Origin: Pseudomonas corrugata
GTDB lineage: Bacteria; Pseudomonadota; Gammaproteobacteria; Pseudomonadales; Pseudomonadaceae
DNA length: 64,000 bases
Direction: 5' to 3'
Assembly (NCBI RefSeq): GCF_001269905.1
Contig: NZ_LHVK01000010.1
Coordinates: 62,001-126,000 of the forward strand
Below are positions 50,357 through 60,400 of this stretch, in pieces (position 1 is the first letter of the stretch; every line of letters begins with the position of its first letter). The notes under the pieces are model-generated. The model ran no database searches. It saw nothing but the letters and a program-made list of their open reading frames with translations, and was not told where the DNA came from. Made by a program: the position numbers and the translations under genes.

Positions 50357-50620
50357 ATGAATCGATACATGCCCATCACCGGCATCGACTGCATCCCCGC
50401 CACCCTGCTCATCGATACCGAAGCCCCGCTCGACGTTCTCTTCGAAACTGCCGACTATCGTATTCGCACCGTGACTCAGGTGTTGGAGAACATCGCGTTT
50501 CGTTCGGATATCAGCTCCGACACCGTCGTGCTTTCCGACTTCTGCAAAATGCTGACGATATCGTTGCGCGATGGGTGCGACGTGATTGGACGGCGGTTGC
50601 GAGCGCAGGCGGCGGAATAA
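50357..50620 (+). CDS. Small protein of unknown function behind a structured leader
   Basis: 87 residues; ATG after GAGG at about 10 nt. MNRYMPITGIDCIPATLLID, then TADYRIRTVTQVLENIAFRS and LSDFCKMLTISLRDGCDVIGRRL. Like the DUF6124 proteins it has a short beta/GID start and two helices, but no residues beyond that pattern match. I do not recognise the family. A regulated small protein paired with the leader RNA is the simplest reading. Confidence 0.65.
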   Translation: MNRYMPITGIDCIPATLLIDTEAPLDVLFETADYRIRTVTQVLENIAFRSDISSDTVVLSDFCKMLTISLRDGCDVIGRRLRAQAAE

Positions 50621-50623
50621 TGA

Positions 50624-50651
50624 AAATGGGCGACCTGTTGGTCGCCCATTT
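50624..50651. terminator. Bidirectional terminator hairpin
   Basis: AAATGGGCGACC and GGTCGCCCATTT form a perfect 12-bp stem with a TGTT loop; A- and T-rich flanks on both sides suit the convergent genes 50357 (+) and 50669 (-). Confidence 0.8.
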
Positions 50652-50668
50652 CGCATTTGTAAACTGAA

Positions 50669-51229
50669 TCAGAGGCTAGGTGCACTCGCAACAGGAATGC
50701 GCTGCTGAGGCTGAGTGGTGTCATAGACATGCAGTTCACAGCCCTGACCCACAAACTGAAACTCCGCCAGATAAACCTTACCTTTCTCCGGCGTGAACGT
50801 GGTGTTGATCGGACCACAGCGGTAGCCATGGTTGATACTCTCACCGCTGGCGTAACCCGATACCTCGAATGGCTGACCGGGGTCAGCTTGTACTTCCAAC
50901 TGAGGGAAGTGCTTCAAGGTCGCGCTGTGAGTCGCTTCGTTAAGCTTGGCGATCCAGCCGAACACTTTGCCACGACCGGAATCCACTACGATTCCCTGCA
51001 CATCCAGACGCTGGTCAGGATCCATTGCGCGCCTGATCGAGAACTCTACCGGGACGACGTTGCCGATCGCTTTCATGATGACCTTGGCGTGTTGGGCGTC
51101 GGCGGTCACTCTGTTTTGCTGGAGTTGGATGCCGTTGTTGAGCAGGGTTGGGGAAGAATCTCGGACATTGGATTTGCAGCCTGGTAACGTCAGGACAAGG
51201 GACAGCAACAGCAGCGTGGTTTTCTTCAT
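50669..51229 (-). CDS. Putative lipoprotein of unknown function
   Basis: 186 residues from the ATG of MKKTTLLLLSLVLTLPGC, 5 nt after GGAG; five codons upstream there is another in-frame ATG without a site. Signal peptide with lipobox LPGC, so Cys 18 is probably acylated. The mature part has no motif I know; conserved-looking stretches are FSIRRAMDPDQRLDVQGIVVDSGRGKVFGW and YLAEFQFVGQGCELHVYDT, a beta-rich plan. It adjoins the CDI-type array but has ordinary GC, so it is probably older resident DNA. Confidence 0.7.
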   Translation of the reverse strand: MKKTTLLLLSLVLTLPGCKSNVRDSSPTLLNNGIQLQQNRVTADAQHAKVIMKAIGNVVPVEFSIRRAMDPDQRLDVQGIVVDSGRGKVFGWIAKLNEATHSATLKHFPQLEVQADPGQPFEVSGYASGESINHGYRCGPINTTFTPEKGKVYLAEFQFVGQGCELHVYDTTQPQQRIPVASAPSL

Positions 51230-51353
51230 AAATGCTCCAAGCACATCGTTAAGAATTAACTTCCATCAACAAGCCAAAACCGACTTTTATATATCCAAGC
51301 CTCACCTTCCGCTTGCGAAGAAGCCAGCAGAACGGCCTTCTGACTCAACCCCC

Positions 51354-51671
51354 TCAGTCGTATAGCTCATGTCTAAGCAAACAAAAATCAGAGCCCAATA
51401 GGTGCCTAATTTCCTCAGAGCGAGTGGTCATATCTACGTAAAGAAAAACAGGGTACTCCCCCATTTTTCGCTCAACAGCTTCCCCATCAAAAGGATCGAT
51501 GTTGTGCTTCAAAACAAATTTTTCCGACTCATTATCACCGAAGCGATAATAAACAACTCCTTGGTATGCACTCTCTCTTTCCTCAAAGAAAATCTTTAAG
51601 CATTCTTCGACCTTTAATCTCACCTCAAAAAGTGTAAAGCCTTTCGATCCGTACAAATCATAAGCGACCAC
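51354..51671 (-). CDS. Candidate orphan immunity protein
   Basis: 105 residues from a GTG about 10 nt after GGGAG. YGSKGFTLFEVRLKVEECLKIFFEERES, YYRFGDNESEKFVLKHN, DPFDGEAVERKMGEYPVFLYVDMT and LLGSDFCLLRHELYD. The acidic, small, AT-rich product and its place 7 nt after another such gene, downstream of a CdiA-like locus, fit an immunity protein. I cannot name its toxin; none is next to it. Confidence 0.55.
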   Translation of the reverse strand: MVAYDLYGSKGFTLFEVRLKVEECLKIFFEERESAYQGVVYYRFGDNESEKFVLKHNIDPFDGEAVERKMGEYPVFLYVDMTTRSEEIRHLLGSDFCLLRHELYD

Positions 51672-51678
51672 CCACCGT

Positions 51679-52026
51679 TTACTCCCAAATAAACTCAGGT
51701 GAAACTCTGTAAGTCAACCCGACAGAAGAGAGAACATTCCTAACTCGTAAAGCTTCCCTAGCTCGCCCAGAAAACACGATAACAACACCTTCCTGAAGAG
51801 CTTTTCTAGACATTAAAAAATTTAAACTCGTTATTTCAGATACGACCCTAATATGACTTTCATTCTTATAGTTTCCACTACACCTAACCTCGTAGACGGT
51901 CTCATCCACCTGAACACCTGGAATTTGTGTTGTCAATGCTGACCAATCGCAGTTAGGACACCTTAAACCTTGTGTACTTGCTTGTCTGAAGACTTCCAAT
52001 TTTTCTCCACAGCGCTCACATGTCAT
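51679..52026 (-). CDS. Zinc-ribbon candidate orphan immunity protein
   Basis: 115 residues from the ATG of MTCERCGEKLEVFRQ; the longer GTG start at 52065 lacks a ribosome site. Four cysteines (CERC, then CPNC) form a zinc ribbon, then GNYKNESHIRVVSEITSL and a C-terminal EFIWE. Codon usage and GC (about 42 percent) differ from the flanking Pseudomonas DNA. Such zinc-ribbon genes often lie in pairs with a second small gene, as here with the 51354 gene. Role inferred from context. Confidence 0.55.
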   Translation of the reverse strand: MTCERCGEKLEVFRQASTQGLRCPNCDWSALTTQIPGVQVDETVYEVRCSGNYKNESHIRVVSEITSLNFLMSRKALQEGVVIVFSGRAREALRVRNVLSSVGLTYRVSPEFIWE

Positions 52027-52118
52027 AGTGTTTTTTCTATCCTGGCTCACCTGAATTCGGTACACGGGGGGAGAATTATTTCTAGTTCGATTTTACGATC
52101 CCTCGCCCTCGCCGCCCT

Positions 52119-52229
52119 TTACAAAGCAATAAACTGCGCTATCTCATCACGAGACGGCTCATAGCTGTCAAATGACCGCGCTACCAGATTCTCCATGGAA
52201 GCTATCACCATGGCAGAGATAAAAAACAT
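52119..52229 (-). pseudogene. 36-residue remnant frame
   Basis: MFFISAMVIASMENLVARS, then SYEPSRDEIAQFIAL and a stop. It reads like the C-terminus of a small alpha-helical protein, begins about 10 nt after the 52240 stop and has no own ribosome site. Probably a remnant of another immunity gene. Confidence 0.3.
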
Positions 52230-52239
52230 ACGCCTTTTC

Positions 52240-52503
52240 TCAGTATTTTTCTAACCCACAGAGAAAAATAAAATCTGAGAGAGGCATCTCCACGCTACTT
52301 TCTGGCCCTGAGTCCAGGACATCTTGAATAACCACCAAATCTCTCAAAAAATCAAATGCAACATCAAAGCAATTGAATTCACACAGCCTAGCTACAACCT
52401 CATCGGATCGACTTCTTTGCCGGAGCGCCTCATTTAAAACCGCCCTAACATGAGCACTTAATCCCTGCGCTAAAAAACTCTCAATCAAGGTTGCATTAAT
52501 CAC
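52240..52503 (-). CDS. Candidate orphan immunity protein
   Basis: 87 residues starting GTG 5 nt after GGAGAGAAT. Mostly helical, with INATLIESFLAQGLSAHVRAVLNEALRQRSRSDEVVARLCEFNCFDVAFDFLRDLVVIQDVL and an acidic end. AT-rich compared with core genes. No family recognised; the call rests on location and composition. Confidence 0.5.
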   Translation of the reverse strand: MINATLIESFLAQGLSAHVRAVLNEALRQRSRSDEVVARLCEFNCFDVAFDFLRDLVVIQDVLDSGPESSVEMPLSDFIFLCGLEKY

Positions 52504-52592
52504 ATTCTCTCCATCAACTTTGAAAACCGCATTAACAGATTTAGAAAACGTGACCTCAGCCGGTCCTGCCTTCTGTTTATCCTACAACGTCG

Positions 52593-53168
52593 TTAACTCA
52601 AGGACATTTCTTCCAGACCGACTGCCTTCACTTGCGATACTTCCAGTACTGTAAAATCATCAGAATCATCATGCAGCCCATGGGATAAGATAAAGCTTTT
52701 ACCCCCACAAACATCAAAACGCAGGCCTACTTCGCTGGGTCGTTGCTGCGCCTTCGCATTCATCTGCGCTCGTTTAAGTATTGTAATACCACTTACCCGA
52801 TCTCCAATAAGGTCCTTCCAGAAAGCAGTGGCAAACCGTCCAGTCTCAGAAATAGAGAACAGCTCACTGTCACTTTCCAATGAGCTCGAACTCTGGCTTG
52901 CAATTCTCGCAGCCTCATCCCAGATAATGACACTATTCAGGGAGGGATCACTCGAAAAGCCAAGAACTATGTCGCACTCAAAATAAATGACTAATGGTCC
53001 GGCCGTTAATGAGAAGGCCATATCATCTTCGACACCGCAATGAGTTGAAACTTCCGAGGCATCCCACCAGCTGTACCTGACAAACTTGATAATCTGCTTT
53101 CCGGCAAGCTTACGAAGAAGCTCATTTGCCGCAGACGGAACCGTCGAAGCCGTACATTTACTACCCAT
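52593..53168 (-). CDS. Candidate orphan immunity protein coupled to a toxin-tail remnant
   Basis: 191 residues. Its ATG overlaps by one base the TAA of an upstream frame that ends MIDLLMQAAQKNGLF, a layout seen when an immunity gene follows its CdiA-CT toxin. The product has alternating strands (FVRYSWWDASEVSTHCGV, FSLTAGPLVIYFECDIVLGFSSDP, GLRFDVCGGKSFILSHGLHDDSDDF), a plan common in immunity proteins. AT-rich. No exact family recognised. Confidence 0.55.
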   Translation of the reverse strand: MGSKCTASTVPSAANELLRKLAGKQIIKFVRYSWWDASEVSTHCGVEDDMAFSLTAGPLVIYFECDIVLGFSSDPSLNSVIIWDEAARIASQSSSSLESDSELFSISETGRFATAFWKDLIGDRVSGITILKRAQMNAKAQQRPSEVGLRFDVCGGKSFILSHGLHDDSDDFTVLEVSQVKAVGLEEMSLS

Positions 53169-53230
53169 TAAAATAGTCCATTCTTCTGCGCCGCCTGCAT
53201 CAATAAATCAATCATACGTGGAAAACGGGG
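53168..53230 (-). pseudogene. 3' end of a lost toxin domain
   Basis: The frame PRFPRMIDLLMQAAQKNGLF ends at TAA overlapping the next start. Only about 20 residues look protein-like; before that the frame shows none of the expected toxin or VENN features. Sequence just upstream carries CGGGGACAGACCAAG, similar to junction sequences near 53860. Confidence 0.4.
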
Positions 53231-53445
53231 ACAGACCAAGTTTTCTAACTATAAGATTGGGTAATTCCCCCCCGGTCGCTGTAAGCATCTAGCTAAACAC
53301 GACGCCCGATCTTAAATGCGATTTATGCAGCAAACCATGAACTACCAAGACCTAATTACCCTAGGTGGAAGACCGAACTTAAAAATGTGGTCTACTCCCG
53401 TTTTTTCTTGTTTTTGTGCACCCAGGTTTTTGTATCCTTCATTAG

Positions 53446-53538
53446 TTACTTGAAATTATAGAACTTATCGCGCCCAAACCTCCACCCATATCTTTGAACA
53501 CCAGTATACTTTTCTGATTCTTTTGCACCAGCAATCAA
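53446..53538 (-). pseudogene. 3' end of a lost toxin or effector domain
   Basis: The frame LIAGAKESEKYTGVQRYGWRFGRDKFYNFK ends at TAA. The ending is like the catalytic tails of polymorphic toxins. It lies in another frame within the Imm35-like remnant, so it marks a fusion point rather than a gene. Confidence 0.35.
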
Positions 53539-53815
53539 TTTTATTTTTTAACTTTCCCATCACATACTGATCAAGATATTCCTTTAGAGACTTGGCGGTC
53601 CCTAGAACATGAAGACCTCCTGTTTCCTTATCAATTATAAACGGACCACTTCCAGCCAGTTGAGCCGAAAAGTTTCCTATCTCTAAGTACTCTTTAGATT
53701 GATAGCAAAAGAATCACCCCTCAGAAAACTCTCCCTCATGCGTTAACTGCAGAGGAATATCTGCATTTTTTAAATATGCGTTCGCTCGTTCCAGCGCGCG
53801 CTCATAGGTAATCAT
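53465..53815 (-). pseudogene. Imm35-like immunity gene with internal stop
   Basis: Frame from ATG 53815: MITYERALERANAYLKNADI ... EFSEG, then TGA at 53714-53716, then FFCYQSKEYLEIGNFSAQLAGSGPFIIDKETGGLHVLGTAKSLKEYLDQY. The second part is the Imm35 pattern (YNSKEYLETGDF, AGNGPIIVDKxTG, HVTGTA). In Imm35 proteins a Trp stands where the stop is, so a TGG-to-TGA change is likely. After codon 92 the frame loses family likeness. Confidence 0.65.
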
Positions 53816-53829
53816 TAATTAACTCTCAG

Positions 53830-54220
53830 CAACTGCGAAAAAAAGGGGATAAAAAAGGGAACAGATTTGTTTTTCAGATCATCCATGAGTTAGCGCTGAT
53901 ATCCTCCGCACCAGCGAACACTACCTGGCGATCATGGCCTCGCTGCACAACGTGATGCGGATAGTTTGGTAAAACAATACATCCCATTCTCGGCATTGCT
54001 GACTCCTCCTTCCATGGAGGCCTTCAGCGTAGCAGAAGTAAAAAAATAAAATCTGTCCTCTTTTTCATCCATCAGATGGGCAACAAAAATAAATCTGCTC
54101 TCTTTTTTCCTATCCCGCCCGCCGAATCAAATATCTTGCTAGCATCTTCTAGTGCTCTGTACCACCACATGCGGTCATATTTTTAGCGATTCAATCGTAG
54201 TCTTTCCTTAAAACTGCTTC
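53830..54220. other. Debris between CDI-type modules
   Basis: No intact gene. Recurrent AGGGGACAGATTT-like and AAATCTGTCCTCTTTTT segments (about 53855-53875, 54045-54065, 54085-54105) face each other; similar AAAAGGGGACGCATTTATTTTC stands at 4104-4125. They look like scars of REP-associated or rhs/cdi recombination. A plus-strand frame ILRTSEHYLAIMASLHNVMR near 53900 is an unidentified fragment. Confidence 0.35.
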
Positions 54221-54223
54221 CCC

Positions 54224-54469
54224 CTACATCAAGTAACCAGCATTTTTCAACATAAACAACAACTCAGAGTTTAGTGACTCATCACTTATCCCTTCAGCTT
54301 TTCCCGGCCCCCGCCAGCGCCATATTAGCTGCAGGGCCAGACTATCCACCTCGATAAACTCCTCATGAAAAATCTCACTAAGACGTATATTACCGATGGT
54401 AGGATCAAGTTTTATCAACTTTCTAAAAACCTCGCAAGGCAACTCACCCTCACTAATCCCCTCAAGCAT
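54224..54469 (-). CDS. Candidate cognate immunity protein of the CdiA-like toxin
   Basis: 81 residues; ATG with a strong GGAGGAG 3-5 nt upstream and only 26 nt after the exoprotein stop. Product MLEGISEGELPCEVFRKLIKLDP, EVDSLALQLIWRWRGPGKAEGISDESLNSELLFMLKNAGYL. The region VDSLALQLIWRWRGPGK is a recurrent pattern in small immunity proteins of Pseudomonas as I recall it. Position is that of cdiI. Acidic, cytoplasmic. It should bind the last ~130 residues of the upstream product. Confidence 0.7.
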   Translation of the reverse strand: MLEGISEGELPCEVFRKLIKLDPTIGNIRLSEIFHEEFIEVDSLALQLIWRWRGPGKAEGISDESLNSELLFMLKNAGYLM

Positions 54470-54495
54470 AGCTCCTCCATTAATAAAACAGCCAT

Positions 54496-57400
54496 CTATG
54501 GCCGCTTAAAAATAACTGTAGTCGTATCGCTAAACATTTCCTTCTTCGGAGCCTGAACACTTGTAAATCCATACTTCGCAGCAATACGTCCGGTCCATGT
54601 ATTTGCAGCAGCCTCAGTAGGAGACATACCCTTTGCCAAATTAGCCGTGTATTCCGTGGTATTAACGCTTTTTACGCCCTCAACCCAAGCACCACGAATT
54701 GCACTAACTTTTATGCCCTCTTGATCCAGCCGTTGCATAGCACTAATGAACATATCTGTTCCAGAGGGATTAAATCCGTTGCTATTCGCGCGTACATCAA
54801 AACCTAAAACACCATACTTATCCACGTTTACGACAAGCCCCGCCACCTCAGGATCTCCGTACTTCAACATAACCAAGCCATCTTTATACGACCTCATCGA
54901 AAAATCCGAGGTTACGTCAATCCGCGGTGCTAATGGTACGGGATCTGGTACAACCTTGACCGGTTGATTTAAAAATCCAAAGTCCCCATCTGCTCGTGCT
55001 CCAACAGTATCCCAAGGCTCACCTTTTGTAGCGCTCCCAACCCCATCGCCCTTCACTCCCCCTGCCGCTCTCGAACCTACAACGTTCAGAGCCCCCATCA
55101 CAATATTGCCAGCGGCCGCCCACGCATCTCCTTGATAGGCCTGTACCCCCCCATACGCGATCTGAAGCGCCCCACTTTCGGCAGCGAGCAGACGGATGCT
55201 CGCGCCCAGGCTGCCGCTCATCAGGTACAGCGCCGGGGTCCCTACATCGGCAAGCGCTTGGTAATCCTGATTGATACGCAGAGTGCCGAGTGAATCAAGA
55301 TAAAGCTGCTCGTTTTGGCTTAATGGGCGCCCCATCTGATCGATGATTCCGCCTGGGTACAGCCTATCCAATGAAGCCTGCTTATCCGCACCGTAGCTGG
55401 CATAGGCGACGGTATCGCTTTGTTTTAATGGCCCGCTCCGAGTCATCGCGTTGATTTTTGCTTGTGCCGCTTCTGGGCCATAAGCATTTATCAGTGCGTA
55501 GGTGTACTCCTGCAGGTAGGCGTTGAGCTGTGCCTTGTCAGCATCGGACATCGTGTCGCTGTGCAGACGATAACGTTCCAGCAATGCGTTGGAAATCTGA
55601 TCCAACCTATCCAGCTCGACCAGTTTCTTGGCAACCGAGACGCGAGTATCGCCGCTCAACCTCTGCTGCCTTAGTTTGTCCAGTAACGTCTGATCAGCGG
55701 GACTCAGGAAGTTGTTCTCTACCGCATTCTTCCCGATCTGAGCAGATGCCACGGCAGACAGAGCATCCTTGCCTGTAACTGCTCCACCAATACCCCCGGC
55801 TAATGTGGCTAACGCAGAAATGGTTTGTTTCTGCTCTTGCGTCAGCTCTTCGTCGCTCACTCCGGCATAGAGCTCGTTCCGGATCAGGCGTGCGGTCACC
55901 TCGGCAGCAACAGCCCCCGTTGCGCCCGCTAAAGCCGAGTTACCGCCAGCTCTGGCGATCACAGCCCCCAAAACCGCATGGGCCATTAAGTTGGCTGTTG
56001 CATCCCCCTCGGTCATGTCCTTGACCGCTTGCGCCAGATAAGGCGCAGCTGCGCCCCCTATAGCACCGCCAATACTTCCACCCACCAGTCCTTGAACGAT
56101 GGCTGTGACTGCCTGGCTGGCTTTTTGGAAACTACTGCCAACGCCATAATCACTTTGAGCCTGCTTGAAGATTTGATCATCACTTGGGTTAACGACGCCG
56201 TTATCGAGCAACTTTTGCCGTGCGGCTTTGAATGTCTCACTATTGGAATTCTTAGCTTCCTCGATCTTCGCCGCAGCAATTGCGTCCCCTACGCCCTTAA
56301 CCAACTCCACCGAGCTCTTCACCAACTCGATGCGGTCATTCATAGCCTTTTCATCAGGCTTATCGAGCGTCTCATTGGCATTCGCCGTATCGCGGTTCAA
56401 CCCGACAACATCCTTCGCACCTTCCGGATTGCGAACGATGATCGTGCCTTCGCTCACGGCACTACGCGTGTGGCTCTTATCCGACTCACTGAGGGAGATC
56501 CCGTACAGCCCCCCCACCGAAGCTGAAGCGCCGGCGCCGCTATAGCTGCCCGAGATGCTGGCTCCTGCGGATTGGGCGTGGATTTCGCTGACGTTCTTGA
56601 TATCGGTGGCGATGAGCCGGTCGGTGATCAGCGTGTTCTTGTCGGCCGAAGCATCGCTGGCGATCACACCGCCTTCGAGGGTGGTGGTCTTGCCGACATC
56701 GACCGTGTAGCCGCCCGTGCCGGCGAAGAGACCGGTCTGATCCGTAACCGCTTTGTATTCACTGTTCATGTTGCCCGCGGCCACGTTTGCCGAGGCCGCG
56801 ACAGGTGTGCCGTAGCAGAACGGTGGGATGCAGATGCTGGCGCCGAAACCGCCGCTGCTTTGTTTGCTCTTCTGGTCCTGGGTGTCCTGACGGGAGACGA
56901 TGTTGAGGTTGCCGTCGACCAGCGCCTTGATTTCGTCGGCATGGACCTGAGCCCCTGCCAACGTTGTGTCGGCACCACTGCGCAGCAACAGCGAACCGGT
57001 GTTCACCGTGCTGTTGACCTGGGTGACGGAGCTGCCGTTGCCCATACCTTTTGCGAGCTGGGCGCCCAGGTCCAGGGTGAAGCCGTTTTGCTGGCCGATG
57101 TTGAAGCTGGCACCAATGGCGGTTTTGTTGTTGCTGTTGTGGTTGGACCAATTGGCGGTGTTTTGCGCGCTCTCCAGGATGATGTTGTTACTGGCAAGCA
57201 ATGACGTGTTGCCCGCCTTGATGCTGCTGCCGATAACGTGGAGATCACCCTCGTCTTCCGCCGCATTGCCATTGGCGATGATGGATAAGGTGCTGCCCGC
57301 GTTGAGGGTGCTTTGCTTGGCCGTTTGGCTGGCGTAATCGCTGGTGCTTTTGCTATGGGTGCTGGCGAGTTCCGTGCCGATCTTGATCAGCGAACCGTTG

Positions 57401-60400
57401 CTCGCAGTGCCGCCCTGTTTATCGGCGAAACCGGTTTTCTGAGCATTCGCGTCTTCCGCCATACCGCCGAGGTTGTAGGCCGCCAAGGCTGCCTGGGCGA
57501 GTTTCACCGCTTTGAGGCGAGGATCATCCGTATCCTTCGCGGCCTCGACGGAAGAGCGAATGGTGTTGACCGTATCGATGATCGCACCACCGACGACACG
57601 ACCCACCGCCAGGCTGTTGGCCTTGTCGACGGTGCTTTGCGTCGCCGTTTCCATGCCCGCTGCGATGGTGACATTCGAGCCACGCAGGCTCATGTCTTTG
57701 GTGCTGACCAGGTCACTGGCGATGACGTTGAGGTCGCCACCCGCCACGAGGCTGACGTTACCTTTGCTGGAACCTATGGTGCTGCCGGTCAAAGTGGTTT
57801 GTGACGCCGTGCCGTTGTGTTTCTGATTACTGATCGACAGGTGCTGGTTGCCGGTGATGTCATCGAGGCCCAGGTTGTTACCCGTTAATACACCCGTCAG
57901 GTCGCGATTTTTTTCCTTGTGCATTTGGGTGCGGGAAAAGGTGTTTTCTGCCGCGTCAATGGTCAGGTCACGTCCCGCACGTACCGTGAGGTCGTCGGTA
58001 CTGACCAAGGCCGAGCCGGTGACGGTGGCATCGCGTTTGGCGACGACAGCGATGGTGTCGCCGGAGATCATGCTGCCGACGGCGGTGGTCTGGGTTTCGG
58101 CCAACTGATCCTTGACCTTGCTCGACTTCAAGCCACCCCAGCTACTTTTGCTTTTCTTACGCTCATGGCGGGCGCTGTTGGAGTCGGTAACGGCGAGGAT
58201 TTGCACGTCGTTGCCCGCCCCCAGACCGACACTGCCTTTTTCGGAAGTGACGTTGCTGCCTTTGATCAGCAGATCGTTGCCGGCGCTCAGCACGTTGTTG
58301 CCACCGGACGTCACCGAACTGGCTACGTTGGTAACGGAGCTGGTCTCATCCAGCCGGAACTTCTTCCCGGAAGACGACTTCTTGGTCTTGCTATAGAAGC
58401 TGTAATCCGAATCCTCGGCCGATTGCAGCACCAGGTTCGCGCCCGCCACCAGATAGGCTTCATCCCCAGCATTGACCTTGCTGGCAATCAACCCCAAATC
58501 CTTCCCGGCACTGAGCATCACATTCCCACCCGCCGTCACGCTGGTGGACACCTGACTCACATGGTCTTCCTGAGCCGTAACCTTCTTGGTCTTCCCATAC
58601 GAATGCTGCTCATCCGCCGCCGACGCCAACGTCAGATCACCCACCGCGCTCATGCTGATATCGCGCTTGGCATCGATCTGGCTCGCAACCGCCGTCAGAT
58701 CACGCCCTGCCTTCGCCGTCAGGTCGCGACCGATGTCCAGGCTGGAGCCGTATTGCTTGATGTCTTCATCACGATGCAGACCGCGGGTCCCACTGGCGAC
58801 GCGTTCGGCCGAGGTGAGGTTGACGTCGCGGGTGGCGCTCAGGGTGGTATCGGCGCCGCTCTTCAGCACCCCGCCGACGTTGTTGATGTCGCGTCCGGCG
58901 TTGAGGGTCAGGTTGTTGGCGGCTTCGATGCGGGCGGCGCTGTCGATGAAGTCGGTGCGCTCGCTGCGATAGCCACTGTCGCTTTCGTGGGTGGTGACGG
59001 TGCGTTCGTTGATCACGTCGCCGCGGGTAGCGGTAAGGCTGACGTCGCGTCCGGCGATGATGCCGCCGGCCTTGTTGACGAGGTTGTTGTCCGCCAGCAG
59101 GTCGACGCGGTTGCCGGCTTCCACCAGGCCGCTGTTGACCAGGTCATTGGTGGCTTTGGCCGACAGGTTGCTGCTGGCGCGCAGAGTGCCAGCGCTGTTC
59201 AGGTCCTTGCCGGCGATCAGGGTCACGTCGCTGCCCTGGATCAACGCGCCGTTGGCCGCGAGACGGTTGTTGGCGTTGGCCAGATACAGCACCGGCACCA
59301 GGACCTGTTCGCCGTTGACCTCGGCGTTTTCCATCCAGACGATGTCGTGGGTCAGGGCCGCGACTTGTTCGGAGGTGAGGCTCACGCCGATGGACAGGTT
59401 GAGTTCCTGTTTGCTGGCGATGGCGTTGTTCATCAGGTACTTGAACATGTCCTCGTTGGAGGTCTGGCCGTCGATGAAGCGTTGGCCGGTGCGGGCGACC
59501 ACGGCTTGCTGGATCAGCGTCTGCTCATACAAGCCGTCGCCCAGGCGCTTGGCGCTCTGGTCCGGGTCGTAGCCGAGGTTCTGGAGCAGGTAGTCCGAAC
59601 TCATGAAGCGCTTGAGGTCGGTGAGCACCGGGTTGGTTTCGATCAGGTATTTGTGCGGGTTGGCCGCCACGGTGTTGATGGGCAGGCCCTGGACGCGGTT
59701 GAGCGTGAAGTCGGCGCTACGACCGGGCAAGGTGCCTGTCACGGTAGTGCTGGTGTCGAAGGTGCTCGCCTGGCCAGTGGGCGGTGTCTGCTGACTCTGG
59801 GCCGGCGTCAGGCTTACGGTGCCCAGGGTCCAGCTTTGTGGACCGCTGCTGGCCGGAGCGCTGCCATCCTGCCCGCTCAGGCGGAACAAGCCATTTTGGC
59901 CGGAGGGCAGGCTGAAACCGGGCAAGGCGACCGGATTGACTTGCTGTTGCGCCAGGTTGGGGGGCAGTTGCTGGTTGAGGGTGATGCGGGTCGAGTATTG
60001 GCTGCCTGCCGCCGCCGTACTGGTGCGTGGGCCGCTACCAATGTAGCTGTAGCCCGGGCGTACGACGTTGTTGTCGATGTTGTTCTGGGTCGAGATGTTG
60101 ACCGCACCGCCGGCCTGGATCACGGCCGCGTAGCTTTGGTCGCCGCCGGCGAGTTGGGTGGTCTTGCGAAATTGCCCAAGCTCCGTTTCGGTCATGCCGA
60201 TGAAACTGGCGATGCCTCCCTCGAGGCCGCCCAGGTTATTGGCGTTGTAACCTGCGCTTTCGAACCAGTACTGGTTGTTGAAGTTGCTCGCCGCGCTATA
60301 CCAGCCACCTGCATTTCGGGTCCGTTCGGACATGTAAGTCCGCGAGGTTTCGGTTTCACCCGTTTCGACGCCGCTGTTGGTCAGGTTGGCCAGTGACGCG

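Noticed and set aside
57919..60396. 825-codon plus-strand frame opposite the CdiA-like gene
   Set aside because: It mirrors the repetitive FHA coding sequence, has no ribosome site or family likeness, and its residue use (runs of Val, Gly, Ala, Asp, His) is that of an antisense frame in GC-rich repeats.
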